This document shows positions 36,639-46,590 of a stretch of DNA of 64,000 nt, in pieces. The notes under the pieces were generated by a model, which made no database searches, was not told the DNA's origin, and was given only the letters and a program-made list of their open reading frames with translations. How positions within the stretch are numbered: position 1 is the stretch's first letter; each line of letters opens with the position of its first letter. The position numbers were made by a program, and so were the translations under genes. Where the stretch lies: NCBI RefSeq assembly GCF_900626095.1, contig NZ_UYZZ01000005.1, positions 124,001-188,000 on the forward strand. Direction: 5' to 3'. The DNA comes from Clostridium rectalis (lineage in GTDB: Bacteria; Bacillota; Clostridia; Clostridiales; Clostridiaceae).

Positions 36639-37037
36639 ATGTTGTATTGTACCTTAATTTGTGATATAAAATCTTCAAGAAAACTAAAAAATAGAGAAGA
36701 ACTGCAATATAAAATCATAGATATGTTAAAAAAAACCAATATTGAATTCAAGGATACTATTATTTCTCCATTTCTAATAACTACTGGTGATGAATGGCAA
36801 GGACTCTTAAAATACCCTTGTGATTACAAAACTATACTTAAATTCTTTAAAAATTCTATAAACAACATAGAATTTTATACAGGAATAGGTATAGGAACTG
36901 TATATGTTCATAATTTTGAACTAACTGTAAATCAATTAGATGGTCCCTCATTTTATAGAGCTAGAGATGCAATAAAATACGCTAAAAGAAATAATCTTCC
37001 TTTAGTTATATTATTTGATGATTGGAATAACGTTTAA
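36639..37037 (+). CDS. SatD family protein (short form)
   Basis: SatD-family proteins are named after a gene in the Streptococcus sat acid-tolerance operon; their activity is not known. The 132-residue product starts MLYCTLICDIKSSRKL and has TTGDEWQGLL around 48-57, FYTGIGIGTVYV around 80 and DGPSFYRARDAIKYAK around 100. The order of Asp-Ile with SR, a GD motif, a G-I-G strand and an AR-A helix mirrors class III nucleotide cyclases; I infer a cyclase-like fold. AGGAGG precedes the ATG. Its end overlaps the convergent DUF3307 gene by 27 bases. Confidence 0.8.
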   Translation: MLYCTLICDIKSSRKLKNREELQYKIIDMLKKTNIEFKDTIISPFLITTGDEWQGLLKYPCDYKTILKFFKNSINNIEFYTGIGIGTVYVHNFELTVNQLDGPSFYRARDAIKYAKRNNLPLVILFDDWNNV

Positions 37038-37847
37038 AGATTTAATTATTATCCCTCCAATTATAGCCATTATAAAACTTAAAAACGTACCCATAATAAA
37101 ATATTCTGCAAAACTACTATCATCTAATTTTTTAAATCTAGCTATGGATTTTGCTGTAAGGACAAAGCCTATCATTTGGGGTTGTCCAATACACATAACA
37201 ATCAAAATAAATATTCTTTCTAATATACCAATTATAAATCCTCCATTTTTTGTGCCTAAATAAACACATCCTGTTTTTTTTATTATAATAAACCTGTTAT
37301 CTATAAGCCCTTTATAATGTTTTAAGTTTAAGTTTTCAATATACTTGTGTATAAAAATTCCAGTAACCCAAGTTGAACAAATAAAAACAATTAAAATTAT
37401 AATATATTTATCAAATATATTTATGCTACTAGGATATTCTTTTATTATATAAGTTATATCCTCTTGTAAACTAGAGTTATGATATTTTAATATACTTAAA
37501 ACTATCACTAAAAAATGCAATAGTTGATCAATTAAAAATAATATTGCACTATTCCCTAATGAAGGTTTAGTAATAACAATTATTGTTTTCATTTCATCAA
37601 ATACCAAATGAAAAAATGCTATAACCAAACAACAATGATTATAATATAAAATAGATGGATCATAAATATAGTATATACTTAAAATAAAAAACATATTAAT
37701 TAAGTGTATTAAACTATGAACTACATTCCCCACTATATTAATTTTAAAAATTTTACTTGCCCTTAATTCTAAAATCTTTTCCCCTTGAAAAATAAAATCA
37801 CAGATAAAATGACTTAATATAAAAAGTAACATAATCCTAATATACAT
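37011..37847 (-). CDS. DUF3307 family multi-pass membrane protein
   Basis: The 278-residue product is a polytopic membrane protein with about seven hydrophobic segments. The N-terminus LLFILSHFICDFIFQGEKI and the later VVHSLIHLINMFF have the Asp-Phe-x-x-Gln and HsxxH features of DUF3307 proteins. Their function is unknown, and they often sit beside SatD-family genes. It starts two bases after the stop of the second SatD gene, so the two are co-translated, and it converges on the first SatD gene. Confidence 0.78.
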   Translation of the reverse strand: MYIRIMLLFILSHFICDFIFQGEKILELRASKIFKINIVGNVVHSLIHLINMFFILSIYYIYDPSILYYNHCCLVIAFFHLVFDEMKTIIVITKPSLGNSAILFLIDQLLHFLVIVLSILKYHNSSLQEDITYIIKEYPSSINIFDKYIIILIVFICSTWVTGIFIHKYIENLNLKHYKGLIDNRFIIIKKTGCVYLGTKNGGFIIGILERIFILIVMCIGQPQMIGFVLTAKSIARFKKLDDSSFAEYFIMGTFLSFIMAIIGGIIIKSLNVIPIIK

Positions 37848-37849
37848 CT

Positions 37850-38614
37850 TTAATTATACCTTCTAAAATTCAAGTATAAATTTAGCAGTAATTCTATAAT
37901 TAAATTATTATTATTTATTACAAAATAATTAGAAGCATTTAATTTTTGGCTTATATCTGCTTTAGAAGTATCTTTATTATTTTTTACTATATTATTATAA
38001 GATCCAAGCCTTTCATAAAGTTGAATTATTTCCAATTGTTTATTAGTTACCCTACTTTTTATCACTTCATTATTTTCAATAAATGAATTTATAATTTTAT
38101 TTACAGATAATTGTTTTTCCATGGATAAATCAGAGGTTACAGCAACTTCAGGTAAAATAAAACTTTCTTTTGTCTCATTTACAAATCCAATTTCCTTAGC
38201 ATTAAAATATATATTATTTTTTGTACTATTTAATTTTTTATTATAGAATCTATTTTTATTTTTAGTTGTATTTAAAGCTTCTCTTGCTTTTATAAAACAT
38301 TCTCCATCCATCAATCTTGAATCATTGTAGACCTCTGTGCTAATACTTCCTACCCCTATACCTGCATATATATGTATATTATATTTATACAAAAAATTTT
38401 GAAATATCCTTATTACACGGTAACTCTTAGATATATCCTTTAAAACAATCTGCCATTCATCCCCTAGAGTCATAGTTATTGGACATAATAATATATCTTT
38501 TAATTCAATATTTAATTTATTTATATAATTTCTCAATTCATTTTGTATAAACTTCCTATTGGTTAAATTTCTAGAATCCATTATATCAATATTTATAACT
38601 CCAAATATTTTCAC
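37850..38614 (-). CDS. SatD family protein with C-terminal helix-turn-helix-like domain
   Basis: The 254-residue product has an N-terminal SatD domain (about 1-125) with INIDIMDSRNL, TLGDEWQIVL, IYAGIGVGSIST and DGECFIKAREAL, the same four blocks as the short SatD at 36639. Residues about 165-254 are new. They include TNKQLEIIQLYERLGSYNNI and ADISQKLNASNYFV, which look like a winged or tandem helix-turn-helix. The start is GTG at 38614 with GTGGTGAT upstream. It lies 71 bases after cca and 2 before the DUF3307 gene. Coupling to a membrane protein suggests signalling; function is unproven. Confidence 0.78.
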   Translation of the reverse strand: MKIFGVINIDIMDSRNLTNRKFIQNELRNYINKLNIELKDILLCPITMTLGDEWQIVLKDISKSYRVIRIFQNFLYKYNIHIYAGIGVGSISTEVYNDSRLMDGECFIKAREALNTTKNKNRFYNKKLNSTKNNIYFNAKEIGFVNETKESFILPEVAVTSDLSMEKQLSVNKIINSFIENNEVIKSRVTNKQLEIIQLYERLGSYNNIVKNNKDTSKADISQKLNASNYFVINNNNLIIELLLNLYLNFRRYN

Positions 38615-38685
38615 TTTATCACCACACTTAGATATAATATTTAATTTAGATTATATCATAGCAAATCTAAAAAATGTATTTAAAT

Positions 38686-40029
38686 TTAATTTTTATTAAA
38701 TTTTGTATTTTTTTTAACTAAATCTATTAATTTGTCTTTTTGATTTAAACTTGGATCATCTAAAACTTTTATAAAAACATCTTTTAATATTTTCCCTATA
38801 TCCTTTCCCTGTCTGAATCCCAATTTTATTAAATCATCCCCATTAATACTTAAATCTTTAATGTTTATACATTGATGTTCTTTTAAAATTTTTTCTAAGT
38901 TTAAATTAATATTTTGGCAGTTTTTATAGTGTTTTTTAATATTAAAATTATTATTTTTTAATATATCATGTTCCTTAATTTTTAATAAATCTAAAGTCAA
39001 TTCTTCACCTAGTATACTTAATAATTTTCTGATAGATTTGTTATTTTCTATAGAAAAATTATAAAATTTAATTATATTAGCTACATTATATATGGTATTT
39101 TTATCATATTTAATTCTTTTTAAAATTTCTTGTGACTCCTTTGCTAATTGGTCATAATCATAAAATATATTTTTATTATTAATATACTTTAATTTTAAAA
39201 TATATTTTAAAATCATAGCTAGTCTTACATGTATAGATTTTGGTATACACGATACGTTATTTATTAAATAATTTTTTAATTTTAAACTAGTTTCATAATT
39301 ATTATTAATAGCCTGAACATATTCTGGTAAAAAATACTTTATTAATCCATAGTCATATAGGCAATGAATTCTACTAATATTATCTGATAGAAGTATTTTA
39401 TTAAATTCCTCTCTAATACGCTCAATAGATACACACTTAATATTTTTATTTAAACATTTTATTCCTTTCTCAGTATTACCTTCAATATCAAAACCAAGTT
39501 GTGCTGAAAATCTTACGGCCCTTATCATTCTTAATGCATCTTCTGAAAATCTCTTAATTGGATTCCCTACACAATTTATTGTTTTATTTTTCAAATCGTT
39601 AATGCCACTGAAATAATCTATTAATCCTTCTTTATAATTATATGCCATAGCATTTATAGTAAAATCTCTTCGTTTTAAATCCTCTCTTAGAATACCTGTA
39701 AACTCTACCTTATCAGGATGTCTTCCATCAGAATATTTCCCATCTATTCTATAAGTAGTAACTTCATAAGATGTATTATTAATTAAAATTGTAACTGTTC
39801 CATGTTTAATACCAGTATCTATAACTTTACAGCCTAATTGTTTAAATACAGCCTTTACCTTTTCTACCTTAGCACTGGTAGTAATATCCCAATCCTTTGG
39901 TTTCTTATTTAATAAAGTATCCCTTACACACCCCCCCACAATATAAGCCTCATATGTATTTTTTTCTAGTGTATTTAAAATAAATTCTACCTCTTTAGGA
40001 ATGTTTATCTTAAAATTTTTATCTTTCAT
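38686..40029 (-). CDS. cca: CCA tRNA nucleotidyltransferase
   Basis: This enzyme adds or repairs the 3' CCA end of tRNAs. The 447-residue product has VGGCVRDTLLNKKPKDWDIT near the start, with the DxD metal-binding pair. It also has RRDFTINAMAYN and DALRMIRAVRFSAQLGF, typical of the class II enzyme and poly(A) polymerase head. The C-terminal half is divergent and very Asn/Lys rich. No HD hydrolase motif is obvious. A tRNA-Pro gene lies just upstream. Confidence 0.93.
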   Translation of the reverse strand: MKDKNFKINIPKEVEFILNTLEKNTYEAYIVGGCVRDTLLNKKPKDWDITTSAKVEKVKAVFKQLGCKVIDTGIKHGTVTILINNTSYEVTTYRIDGKYSDGRHPDKVEFTGILREDLKRRDFTINAMAYNYKEGLIDYFSGINDLKNKTINCVGNPIKRFSEDALRMIRAVRFSAQLGFDIEGNTEKGIKCLNKNIKCVSIERIREEFNKILLSDNISRIHCLYDYGLIKYFLPEYVQAINNNYETSLKLKNYLINNVSCIPKSIHVRLAMILKYILKLKYINNKNIFYDYDQLAKESQEILKRIKYDKNTIYNVANIIKFYNFSIENNKSIRKLLSILGEELTLDLLKIKEHDILKNNNFNIKKHYKNCQNINLNLEKILKEHQCINIKDLSINGDDLIKLGFRQGKDIGKILKDVFIKVLDDPSLNQKDKLIDLVKKNTKFNKN

Positions 40030-40207
40030 TTCTATACCTCTACTAAAATATTATCTGTATTATATTATATAATAAATAATCTTATTTACCTTAAATTATA
40101 ATTTTAATTCTATGTAATACATACTTAATAAGATTATTATCTAGTAACTGAAACAATGATCTCATTAATAATTAGGATTACCATTTGCTTTTATTTTTTT
40201 ATTTATA

Positions 40208-40243
40208 AATAAAAAAGAGTTGTATTATAACAACCCTTTTAAA
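40208..40243 (-). terminator. Terminator after tRNA-Pro
   Basis: An AAAAGGGTTGT/ACAACTCTTTT stem with one G-U pair is followed by a T6 run on the minus strand. It ends the tRNA transcript. Confidence 0.85.
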
Positions 40244-40246
40244 AAA

Positions 40247-40322
40247 TGGTCTGGGTAACAAGACTTGAACTTGCGACTTCATGGACCCCATCCATGCGCG
40301 CTACCACCTGCGCTATACCCAG
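40247..40322 (-). tRNA. tRNA-Pro, anticodon GGG
   Basis: The 76-base cloverleaf is complete. Acceptor arms CTGGGTA/TACCCAG pair fully, the D stem is GCGC/GCGC, and the anticodon stem is CATGG/CCATG with loop ATGGGGT (anticodon GGG, U33 present). The T loop is TTCAAGT. A discriminator A and encoded CCA end it. It reads CCC and, by wobble, CCU. Confidence 0.95.
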
Positions 40323-40383
40323 TTAAAATAACAACTATATGTTATATAATACCACATTGTTTTGTAAAATCAATATTTTGCAC

Positions 40384-40424
40384 TTAAAAGCAGTAAACAT
40401 ATTTACATACTGCTTTTAAGTGTA
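40384..40424 (-). terminator. Terminator after spoIVA (15-bp perfect inverted repeat)
   Basis: CACTTAAAAGCAGTA and TACTGCTTTTAAGTG flank an AT-rich loop of about 10 bases just past the spoIVA stop. A strong T run is absent, so termination may be partial. Confidence 0.6.
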
Positions 40425-40429
40425 GTGTT

Positions 40430-41908
40430 TTACAATATAATACAGATGAGACCTCCATTACCTTCATTTATAATTTTTTGTAATGTCTTTTGAATTTTAA
40501 TTTGTACATCTTCTGGCATCTTATATAATTTGTTTTGAAGCCCATCCTTTACTAAAACTTCTAAAGATCTTCCAAAGATATTACTTTGCCATATCTTTGA
40601 TGGGTCACTTTCAAATTGTTCTAATAAGGATCTAACTAATTCCTCACTCTCTCTTTCAGTTCCAACTATAGGAGAAATTTCTGTTTCAATATCCGCACGT
40701 ATGAAATGTAATGATGGAGCACTAGCCTTTAATTTAACTCCAAATCTATTACCTTGTTTAACCATCTCAGGTTCCTCTAATTTCATTTCACTAAGTTGTG
40801 GTGCTACTAATCCATATCCAGTCTCTTCTACATCCCTTAAAGCGGAAGCTACCTTATCATATTCTACTTTGGCCTTGTACATTTCTTGCATTATAGTCAT
40901 CAAATCATTTTCACCCTTGATTTCATCATTACATATTTCACCTAATATTTTATAGAACAATCCTGATTTAGGACTTAAATTAACCCTAGCAATTCCTTCT
41001 CCCATATTAACTTCATTTAAGTTTGATGCTCCTAAAAACTCAAATTCTTTAAAACTATCTAAAGTTTTTCCCACATCTCTTACCTTATATACTTGTTTAG
41101 ACATATCTTTTACTAGATTTATAAAATCTGTTTTTAACCAATGTTCGCTAGACAATTCTTCTATCCAAGTAGGCATATCTATGTTTATTTCTTTTACTGG
41201 GAATTCTTTAAGTACTCTACCAAAAACATTTGTTATGTCATCTTCCTTCATATTTAAAACATCCATTATTTGCACGGGAACATCATATTTTTCTTCTAAA
41301 TCTTTTTTTAATTCAATAGTTTCAGGATCATATACATGACTTGAATTTAAAACTATTATAAAAGGTTTATTTATGGCTTTTAATTCTTTTACTACCCTTT
41401 CTTCTGTTTCCAAATAATCATCCCTAGGAATATCTGTAATAGATCCGTCTGTGGTGATTAATAAACCTATAGTTGAATGCTCATTTATAACCTTTTTAGT
41501 CCCAAGTTCTGCAGCTTCTTCAAAAGGTATTTCATAATCATACCAAGGCGTTGTAACCATTTTTGCATTTTCTCCATCCATGTATCCTGATGCATTTTTT
41601 ACAATATAACCTACGCAATCTACCATTCTAACTTTAAATTTTGTGCCATCCTTTAATTTTACCTCCACCGCCTCATTTGGAACAAATTTAGGCTCTGTTG
41701 TGTGAATACTTTTTCCTGAAGAACTTTGTGGTAATTCATCTTGTGCCCTTTTTTTCTTATACTCATTTTCGATATTAGGCAGTACCATACTCTCCATAAA
41801 CTTTTTTATAAAGGTCGACTTACCTGTTCTAACGGGTCCTACTACACCAACATAAATATCTCCTTGGGTTCTTTCAGCTATATCTTTGTATATATCAAAA
41901 TTTTCCAA
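40430..41908 (-). CDS. spoIVA: Stage IV sporulation protein A, coat morphogenetic ATPase
   Basis: SpoIVA polymerises on the forespore surface using ATP and forms the base of the spore coat, tethered by SpoVM (16501 here). The product is about 492 residues. It starts ENFDIYKDIAERTQGDIYVG, then Walker A GPVRTGKST, and has the characteristic C-terminal end of SpoIVA. The start is TTG at 41908, about 10 bases after GGGAGGG; an ATG at 41926 lies upstream of that site. The single-gene unit probably uses a sigma-E promoter in the 118-base upstream gap. Confidence 0.96.
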   Translation of the reverse strand: MENFDIYKDIAERTQGDIYVGVVGPVRTGKSTFIKKFMESMVLPNIENEYKKKRAQDELPQSSSGKSIHTTEPKFVPNEAVEVKLKDGTKFKVRMVDCVGYIVKNASGYMDGENAKMVTTPWYDYEIPFEEAAELGTKKVINEHSTIGLLITTDGSITDIPRDDYLETEERVVKELKAINKPFIIVLNSSHVYDPETIELKKDLEEKYDVPVQIMDVLNMKEDDITNVFGRVLKEFPVKEINIDMPTWIEELSSEHWLKTDFINLVKDMSKQVYKVRDVGKTLDSFKEFEFLGASNLNEVNMGEGIARVNLSPKSGLFYKILGEICNDEIKGENDLMTIMQEMYKAKVEYDKVASALRDVEETGYGLVAPQLSEMKLEEPEMVKQGNRFGVKLKASAPSLHFIRADIETEISPIVGTERESEELVRSLLEQFESDPSKIWQSNIFGRSLEVLVKDGLQNKLYKMPEDVQIKIQKTLQKIINEGNGGLICIIL

Positions 41909-42005
41909 GATAATATACCCTCCCATTATCTAATATTAACAGTATATATATATTTTTTAATACTTGAAAATATTACTTACTTATAAAAATATTATAAGTA
42001 ATATA

Positions 42006-42048
42006 AAAAAAAACTGCTGATATTATAATATCAACAGTTTTTTTTTAA
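42006..42048 (-). terminator. Terminator after gpsA
   Basis: AAAAAACTG.TGATATT and AATATCA.CAGTTTTTT form a near-perfect stem with long T runs; it overlaps the gpsA stop codon. Confidence 0.85.
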
Positions 42049-43040
42049 TATGTTTCACATTTCTTATCTCTTGTCATTAACTCATATACACCATATTTAA
42101 CATCCTTATTTTCAAATAAAACTTTATAAAGCATATCAGTAATGGGCATAGATATATTAAGTTTTTCTTTTATTTTATAAAAAGCTCTACATGCTTTTAT
42201 TCCTTCTACAACCATACCTACATTATTAACTGCTTCCTCCATACTCATACCTTTACCTATAAGTATACCTGCTCTTCTATTTCTACTATGCATGCTGGTG
42301 CAAGTAACAATCATATCTCCTATTCCTGTTAATCCTGAAAAAGTCTCCCCTTTTCCTCCAAGTCTTTTACCTATCCTTATAATTTCATTCATTCCTCTAG
42401 TCATTAAAGCTGCTTTTGCATTGTCTCCATACCCTATACCATCACAAATCCCTGATGCTAAAGCTATTATATTTTTAACAGCCCCACCTATTTCAACTCC
42501 TACAATATCATCATTAGTATAAACCCTAAACTTATTTGACATAAATAGTTCCTGAACCTTTTGGGCAGATTTAATTGATAGCGAACTTGCTACAACAGCT
42601 GTAGGAATATCTAAAGCAACCTCCTCTGCATGGCTAGGTCCTGAAAGAATTACAACATTATTATCTATAATTTCCTCATTTATTACAACGGAAAGTCTTT
42701 TCCCTGTTTCCTCTTCTATACCTTTTGCTATGCTTATTATAATTGTATTTTTGTTAGTAAAAGGTTTTATATCCTTTGAAATTTTTCTTACCACATGAGA
42801 TGGTATTGCGATTATAATATACTCTTTATCTATTACAGCCCTTTCTAAATCTTTAAAAGCTTTTACATTAGATGGTATAATAACATTAGGTAAATACCTA
42901 ATATTTTCTTTCTTTATATTTATATCTTCCACAACTGAATCATTTCTATCCCATATAGAAACATCTAAGCCCTTTTTCGCTAGCATAATAGCAAGAGCTG
43001 TTCCAAAGCTTCCTCCCCCGATAAAAGCAACATTCCCCAC
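42045..43040 (-). CDS. gpsA: Glycerol-3-phosphate dehydrogenase [NAD(P)+]
   Basis: GpsA reduces dihydroxyacetone phosphate to sn-glycerol 3-phosphate for phospholipid synthesis. The 331-residue product has the Rossmann start [27 protein letters not shown], and [16 protein letters not shown], with the catalytic Lys. It follows der by four bases, a common der-gpsA pair. Confidence 0.97.
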   Translation of the reverse strand: MGNVAFIGGGSFGTALAIMLAKKGLDVSIWDRNDSVVEDINIKKENIRYLPNVIIPSNVKAFKDLERAVIDKEYIIIAIPSHVVRKISKDIKPFTNKNTIIISIAKGIEEETGKRLSVVINEEIIDNNVVILSGPSHAEEVALDIPTAVVASSLSIKSAQKVQELFMSNKFRVYTNDDIVGVEIGGAVKNIIALASGICDGIGYGDNAKAALMTRGMNEIIRIGKRLGGKGETFSGLTGIGDMIVTCTSMHSRNRRAGILIGKGMSMEEAVNNVGMVVEGIKACRAFYKIKEKLNISMPITDMLYKVLFENKDVKYGVYELMTRDKKCETY

Positions 43041-43044
43041 GATT

Positions 43045-44361
43045 TTACTCCTTCCTTTCTCTAAACTCCATTTTTATTCCTGTACCTGAAAAATCAAAAC
43101 TATCTCTAAGCTGATTTTCAATATATCTTTCATAAGAAAAATGTAGTGATTTAGGATTATTTACAAAAAATACAAATGTGGGCGGCTTAACTCCTGTTTG
43201 AGTCGCATAATATATTTTTAATCTTGTAAGTCCTACTACAGGAGGTTCCTTCATCATTACTGCTTTACTTATTACATCATTTAACACCCCTGTTTTTATT
43301 CTCTTATTATAGTTATCATAGCAATTTCTAGCCATTTCTAACACTTTATGTACCCTTTGACCAGTTTTAGCTGATATAAACAGAAAAGATGCATAAGGCA
43401 TAAACGCTAACTCTACTTGTAATTTCTTTTTAAAATTATTCATTGTATTATTATCTTTTTCTATTAAATCCCATTTGTTAACTAATACCAATATAGCTTT
43501 GCTCATTTCATGAGCATATCCTATTATCTTTTGATCTTGCTCACTTATACCCTGTTCTGCATCTATAATTAAAATACATATATCAGCTCTTTCTATAGCT
43601 GCATAAGTTCTTACTACGCTATATCTCTCAATCTCATTTTTTATCTTACTCTTTCTTCTTATTCCCGCTGTATCTACTAATATAAATTTACCTTCTTCTG
43701 TTTCTAAATAACTGTCTATTGCATCCCTTGTAGTACCTGGAATATTACTTACTATATTTCTATCTTCGCCTAACAACTTGTTAACTAGGGATGATTTACC
43801 TACATTGGGTTTTCCAACAAATGCAATCCTTATATATTCATCCTCTTCCTCATCTAACAAATTATCATCAAAATTTTCAACTATTCTATCAAGCATATCC
43901 CCAAGTCCTAAAGCTTGTGATGATGATATTGCAATAGGTTCCCCAATACCCAAATTATAAAACTCATATACATTTTCTTCTTCTTTTAATCTATCAATTT
44001 TATTTACAACTAGAACCACAGGTTTCTTACTCTTTCTAATCATTTGAGCTACTTCTTCATCTGCTGGTGTTATACCTTCTTTTCCACTTACTAAAAATAA
44101 TATAACATCTGCGGTTTCAATGGCTATTTGTGCCTGTCTCCTCATTTGAGATATTATTACATCTTCACTTTCAGGTTCTATACCACCTGTATCTATAATT
44201 GTAAAATTATACTTTAACCATTCAGCTTCTGCATATATTCTATCCCTTGTAACCCCTGGTGTATCCTCTACTATTGATATTCTTTTACCTGCTAGTTTAT
44301 TAAATAAAGTAGACTTACCTACATTTGGTCTTCCTACTATAGCAACTATTGGTTTTCCCAT
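43045..44361 (-). CDS. der: Ribosome biogenesis GTPase Der (EngA)
   Basis: Der is an essential double GTPase that matures the 50S subunit. The 438-residue product has two G domains, one starting GRPNVGKST with DTPGV and DTGGIE, the other GKPNVGKSS with DTAGIRR. Each has its NKxD motif (NKID, NKWD). A C-terminal KH-like domain follows. It shares its last base region with the upstream DUF512 gene and is followed by gpsA. Confidence 0.97.
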   Translation of the reverse strand: MGKPIVAIVGRPNVGKSTLFNKLAGKRISIVEDTPGVTRDRIYAEAEWLKYNFTIIDTGGIEPESEDVIISQMRRQAQIAIETADVILFLVSGKEGITPADEEVAQMIRKSKKPVVLVVNKIDRLKEEENVYEFYNLGIGEPIAISSSQALGLGDMLDRIVENFDDNLLDEEEDEYIRIAFVGKPNVGKSSLVNKLLGEDRNIVSNIPGTTRDAIDSYLETEEGKFILVDTAGIRRKSKIKNEIERYSVVRTYAAIERADICILIIDAEQGISEQDQKIIGYAHEMSKAILVLVNKWDLIEKDNNTMNNFKKKLQVELAFMPYASFLFISAKTGQRVHKVLEMARNCYDNYNKRIKTGVLNDVISKAVMMKEPPVVGLTRLKIYYATQTGVKPPTFVFFVNNPKSLHFSYERYIENQLRDSFDFSGTGIKMEFRERKE

Positions 44362-45677
44362 TATTTTTCCTCCTCGCTGTAACTATTTATTATTTCTATT
44401 AAATCTTCTCCTGAATATTCACAGGTTAATATTTTTTTATTAAAATATTCTTCTAATTGTTGTATCGTAATATCATCCAAAAATATATTTTCTCCTGTTC
44501 TTAACATATTTTTTGAAATTATTATATAATCTCCTAGCATATTTTTATCTACCTGATTTTTTATATCTTCTCCGGTTATAAGTCCAGCTACTGTTATATC
44601 TTCTCCAAAAAATTTGTTAAGAATTTTAAATACATTAATATTTATGTTAGGATTAACACTTTTCACTTTATTGCATGCACTACTTACTTCTTTAAATGCA
44701 GATTTTCCTGTTATTATACTAAAACTTCCCTTTTTATTATTATTAATATTATTTAATTTCCTATCTATATTATCTCTAAACATTCTAATCATTCCAACAC
44801 CATCTTCTATTTGATCAAACTCTTCATAAAATTCACTGCCTGGTATATCTTTACCGGCAATCAAATAAAATTCATCTGATAATCTAACAAAAGGTGTACC
44901 TATTTCACTTATATATTTGTTTTGTAATTTACTTATATTATATAATTGTTTCAAAGCACTTTCTTTATTAAATAACTTTAAATTGCATAACCCTTCTCTA
45001 TATTTTGTAATCCCCACAGGAACAACTGCTATATTCTTAACTAGTGGATAAAGTTTATACAAATCTTCTACTGTTTTTATTAGTTCTTCTCCATCGTTAA
45101 TCTCTGGGCACAATACTATTTGACAATTAATAGTTATGCCACCATGAGTAAGTTTTTTTAGTCTTTCGTATACATTTCCTGCAAACCTATTATTAAGCAT
45201 TTTTTTTCTTAATTCTGGATTAGTGGTATGCACAGAAACATTTATAGGGCTTATCTTATATTTTATTATTCTTTCTAAATCTTCATCTTTTAGATTAGTT
45301 AATGTAACAAAATTACCTTGTAAAAACGATAGTCTAGAATCATCATCTTTGAAATATAAAGACTCTCTCATTCCTTTAGGAAGTTGATCTATAAAACAAA
45401 AAATACATTTATTATGACAGCTTTTTGCCTCATCCATAATAGATTTTTTGAATTCTACTCCTAAATCTTCATCATATTCTTTTTCTATTTCAATTTCCCA
45501 TATCTCCTCATTATTTTTTTCTATTTCTAATATTATAACCTCATCTGAAATTAAAAACTTATAATCCAATATATCTTTTACTTCTTGTTCATTAATAGAT
45601 ATAAGTTTATCACCTGCTTCTATTCCTACTTCCTCTGCAATACTATTGGGTAGTACCTTTGCTACTACATTTTCCAT
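44361..45677 (-). CDS. PDZ/radical SAM/DUF512 family protein
   Basis: The 438-residue product has an N-terminal PDZ-like domain ([22 protein letters not shown]), a cysteine triad C-x3-C-x2-C (CHNKCIFC) of radical SAM or Fe-S type, and a C-terminal DUF512 region. This set is conserved in clostridia immediately upstream of der and is of unknown function. A barrel of radical SAM type follows the cysteines ([14 protein letters not shown]). It overlaps der by one base, which points to a coupled role in ribosome or RNA metabolism, but that is inference. Confidence 0.85.
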   Translation of the reverse strand: MENVVAKVLPNSIAEEVGIEAGDKLISINEQEVKDILDYKFLISDEVIILEIEKNNEEIWEIEIEKEYDEDLGVEFKKSIMDEAKSCHNKCIFCFIDQLPKGMRESLYFKDDDSRLSFLQGNFVTLTNLKDEDLERIIKYKISPINVSVHTTNPELRKKMLNNRFAGNVYERLKKLTHGGITINCQIVLCPEINDGEELIKTVEDLYKLYPLVKNIAVVPVGITKYREGLCNLKLFNKESALKQLYNISKLQNKYISEIGTPFVRLSDEFYLIAGKDIPGSEFYEEFDQIEDGVGMIRMFRDNIDRKLNNINNNKKGSFSIITGKSAFKEVSSACNKVKSVNPNININVFKILNKFFGEDITVAGLITGEDIKNQVDKNMLGDYIIISKNMLRTGENIFLDDITIQQLEEYFNKKILTCEYSGEDLIEIINSYSEEEK

Positions 45678-45880
45678 TTTTGTTCCACCTCTACCTTTAC
45701 TTCCCTATTTTAGAGTTAAATACTTCAACAACTATCTTTAGTTATATTACATTAATCTTCTTATTTAGTCAATTACAATACTTAATGTAACTGATTATAT
45801 AAAAAAGCCGTTGATATTATATTTAAAATGTATCCTATGGAGTAGACGATTTAAAAAAAATCTATTCCATAGGATTTTTT

Positions 45881-46345
45881 ATGTATAATAAAATAAATAG
45901 AAAATTAAATGTGAGGTTATTATCAATGAGCGATAAATTATTCACTAAAGAAGAAATTAATATATTATCTAAAAACAAGTATGTGAAAAAAGTAACTTCA
46001 AAAGGAATTGCTTATACTGATGAATTCAAAAAAAATTTTATAACCGAAAATAAAACTGGCAAACTTCCTAGACAAATATTCGAAGAATGTTGTTTTGATA
46101 TAGAAATTTTAGGTATAAAAAGAGTAAGCTCATCTGGTAAAAGATGGCGTACCATGTATAAAAGTGGCGGAGCCATTAGGTTACAAGATACTAGAAAGTT
46201 TAATTGTGGTAGACCAAGTGAAAAAGAACTATCTATAGAAGAAAAATATGCTCGTCTTCAAGTTCAAAACAAACTATTAAAAGCTGAAAATGAATTACTA
46301 AAAAAGCTAGGAATGTTAGAAAGGAAGGTGTTAAAGAAGAAATAA
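45881..46345 (+). CDS. IS3-family OrfA-like protein with helix-turn-helix
   Basis: The product has up to 154 residues; translation more likely begins at an internal start such as MSDKLFTKEE at 45926. Residues 20-70 form a helix-turn-helix (YTDEFKKNFITENKTGKLPRQIFEE pattern) of the IS3/IS150 OrfA type. RWRTMYKSGG and a leucine-heptad coiled coil (LQVQNKLLKAENELLKKL) lie near the end, as expected for OrfA. It can probably still bind the ends, but it lacks a transposase catalytic partner here. Confidence 0.78.
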   Translation: MYNKINRKLNVRLLSMSDKLFTKEEINILSKNKYVKKVTSKGIAYTDEFKKNFITENKTGKLPRQIFEECCFDIEILGIKRVSSSGKRWRTMYKSGGAIRLQDTRKFNCGRPSEKELSIEEKYARLQVQNKLLKAENELLKKLGMLERKVLKKK

Positions 46346-46590
46346 TTATACAATCTAAAAATATATTCAATATTATTAGGAATGTTCTTAAAAAATATAA
46401 ACTTAACCGAATGCTATCGCATTTATGTAAGTTAGCTAATAAAGATGAGGTAGATATTAAAAAGTGTAATACACTTGAGGAAGTAAAATCAGCAATAGAT
46501 AGCTATATAGGATATTATAACAATTATAGATACCAATGGAATAATCTAAACAAGATGACTCCTGCACAATACAGAGATCATCTTGTTTAG
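46312..46590 (+). pseudogene. IS3-family OrfB transposase remnant, catalytic core deleted
   Basis: In the frame -1 relative to orfA, the sequence encodes an OrfB-like start (IFNIIRNVLKKYKLNRMLSH, then LCKLAN). It then jumps directly to the OrfB C-terminus (DSYIGYYNNYRYQWNNLNKM, then TPAQYRDHLV). The roughly 150-200 residues between, with the DDE residues, are absent, most simply by one in-frame deletion around 46435. The overlap with orfA fits programmed frameshifting in the ancestor. Confidence 0.75.

Noticed and set aside
36639-37037. Short SatD as a minimal CRISPR-type polymerase (mCpol)
   Set aside because: The expected GGDD motif is absent and the block order fits SatD and class III cyclase-like motifs better.
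37015-37263. Plus-strand ORF inside the DUF3307 gene
   Set aside because: It is a shadow of the membrane protein on the other strand; it lacks a ribosome site and its own family pattern.
41909-42004. A defined sigma-E promoter for spoIVA
   Set aside because: Only weak -35 and -10 resemblances could be found in a run of alternating AT, so no site is called.
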